From an uncultured Opitutia bacterium (lineage in GTDB: Bacteria; Verrucomicrobiota; Verrucomicrobiia; Opitutales; Opitutaceae), in assembly GCA_903861185.1 (NCBI GenBank), contig CAIOTK010000506.1, positions 1-41,821 on the forward strand: 41,821 nucleotides of DNA. Direction: 5' to 3'. Below, piece after piece: positions 41,023 through 41,821 of the stretch. A model generated the notes under the pieces. That model was not told the DNA's origin, did no database searches, and worked only from the letters and a program-made list of their open reading frames with translations. The position numbers were made by a program, and so were the translations under genes. Numbering within the stretch: the stretch's first letter is position 1; the number at the start of each line of letters is the position of its first letter.

Positions 41023-41821
41023 ATGCCCCTAGCCGCTCTCCGTCCGCTGCCTGCGCTCCTGTGCGCGGGCCTCATCCTGCAATCTGCCGCCGTCCTCGCG
41101 CAGACCCGACCCGCCGCTCCGGCGACCCCGCCCGCGCGGGAGGAAACCGTCACCCTCTCCCCTTTCATCATCGCGACGGAGCGGGAGACCGGCTGGTCCG
41201 CCAACGAGACGCTCTCTGCTACCCGCACCAAGCAGGCGCTCAAGGATGTGCCAGTGAACATCGACGCGATCACGGCCGATTTCATTGAGGACCTAGGTCT
41301 GTACACGGCGGACGAAGTGGCGAACTTCGTGGCCAACGCCTACGCCCCGCCGACGCTGGAGAACGATAACCAGAGCGGCGCGATCGCCTTCCGCGGCCTC
41401 TCGGGCTCCACCGCCACGCGCAACTACTTCCGCTGGTACGTACCCAGCGATACCTACAACGTCGAGCGGATCGACTTCGGCAAGGGCTCCAATTCGCTCA
41501 TCTTCGGCGATGTCGAGCCGGGTGGCCAAGCCTCGGTCTTCACCAAGCGGGCCATTATGAAGACGTTCGGCACGCTCTTCGCCGCCTACAACAGCGACGG
41601 CGCCTACCGCTTCCAGCTCGATTACAACCGGAAGCTGCGCGACGGGCTCGCTCTCCGGCTGAACGCCGTGCGCCGCCAAGAGCGGACCTTCCAGGATGCC
41701 TCGACCTACCAACTGGAGGGGGAAACTCTCACCACCACCTGGCAGCCGCTGCCGCAAACCCTCATCCGCCTCGAGTACGAGCGGGGGGACTTCGAAAACG
41801 TCCGCGGCTTCGGCGGGGTGA
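41023..41821 (+). CDS. TonB-dependent receptor 2 (partial, cut by window edge)
   Basis: The first 266 residues of an outer-membrane receptor; the frame is still open at the right edge. The signal peptide (LPALLCAGLILQSAAVLAQ) is followed by ETVTLSPFIIAT, the same motif as in receptor 1 at the place of a TonB box. The plug domain is complete (DVPVNIDAITADFIEDLG, IAFRGLSGSTATRNYFRWYVPSD, NVERIDFGKGSNSLIFGD, EPGGQASVFTKRA) and the barrel begins (FGTLFAAYNSDGAYRFQLDYN). It is a clear paralogue of receptor 1. Divergent from uxuA, so the ligand may be a uronate-containing oligosaccharide; this is inferred from position only. Confidence 0.93.
   Translation, partial: MPLAALRPLPALLCAGLILQSAAVLAQTRPAAPATPPAREETVTLSPFIIATERETGWSANETLSATRTKQALKDVPVNIDAITADFIEDLGLYTADEVANFVANAYAPPTLENDNQSGAIAFRGLSGSTATRNYFRWYVPSDTYNVERIDFGKGSNSLIFGDVEPGGQASVFTKRAIMKTFGTLFAAYNSDGAYRFQLDYNRKLRDGLALRLNAVRRQERTFQDASTYQLEGETLTTTWQPLPQTLIRLEYERGDFENVRGFGGV

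Overview
The window (about 42 kb, very GC-rich, densely packed on both strands) looks like a chromosomal segment of a Verrucomicrobiota bacterium, most likely of the Opitutales/Opitutaceae type. The evidence is the mix of PVC-specific families (PSCyt1/PSCyt2/PSD1 cytochrome protein plus DUF1501 partner, a 1043-residue PVC heme-binding protein, a DUF1080 protein), two TonB-dependent receptors that share a VTLSPF motif after the signal peptide, and oleA/oleB homologues. No phage, insertion sequence or CRISPR array was seen. Almost no start codon is preceded by a recognisable Shine-Dalgarno motif.

Layout. 1-4214 (minus): argH, an MFS transporter and mutL, which runs off the left edge. 4312-6028: a secreted protein of unknown function, an OsmC-family protein and a secreted SGNH hydrolase. 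6051-6309: divergent tRNA-Arg(TCT) and tRNA-Asp(GTC), the latter followed by a clear terminator. 6384-9515 (minus): a large PVC heme-binding protein. 9760-12516 (plus): TonB-dependent receptor 1. 12531-14777 (minus): a CNNM/CorC-type membrane protein and a secreted phosphodiesterase-like protein. 14882-19201 (plus): galK, a sodium/sugar symporter (ATGA overlap) and a sialate O-acetylesterase-like protein, a sugar scavenging unit.

19227-26929 (minus) is the most interesting region: an eight-gene, tightly coupled operon in the order FabF-type ketosynthase, acyl carrier protein, two phytoene-desaturase-like FAD oxidoreductases, FabZ-type dehydratase, FabI-type enoyl reductase, OleA and OleB. Five of the genes overlap or nearly touch. 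It looks like a dedicated fatty-acyl assembly line feeding a head-to-head (Claisen) condensation, with two redox enzymes that could dehydrogenate, saturate or isomerise the chain. The reductase OleD and the beta-lactone synthetase OleC, normally needed between OleA and OleB, are absent from the window. An intrinsic terminator sits between the ACP and the first FAD enzyme, and a 12-bp inverted repeat lies in the divergent upstream region.

27198-28261 (plus): a small two-helix membrane protein and a lipoprotein, both unrecognised. 28286-34374 (minus): an NHL-type beta-propeller protein, a PSD1 cytochrome protein and a DUF1501 protein, followed by a leucine-rich-repeat fragment in the same frame. 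34473-38761: hflX, a Na/Pi-cotransporter-like protein with altered signature motifs (minus) and a sigma-70 family factor (plus), which ends at a strong hairpin. 38829-40879 (minus): a secreted DUF1080 protein and mannonate dehydratase (uxuA). 41023-41821 (plus): the start of TonB-dependent receptor 2, cut by the right edge.
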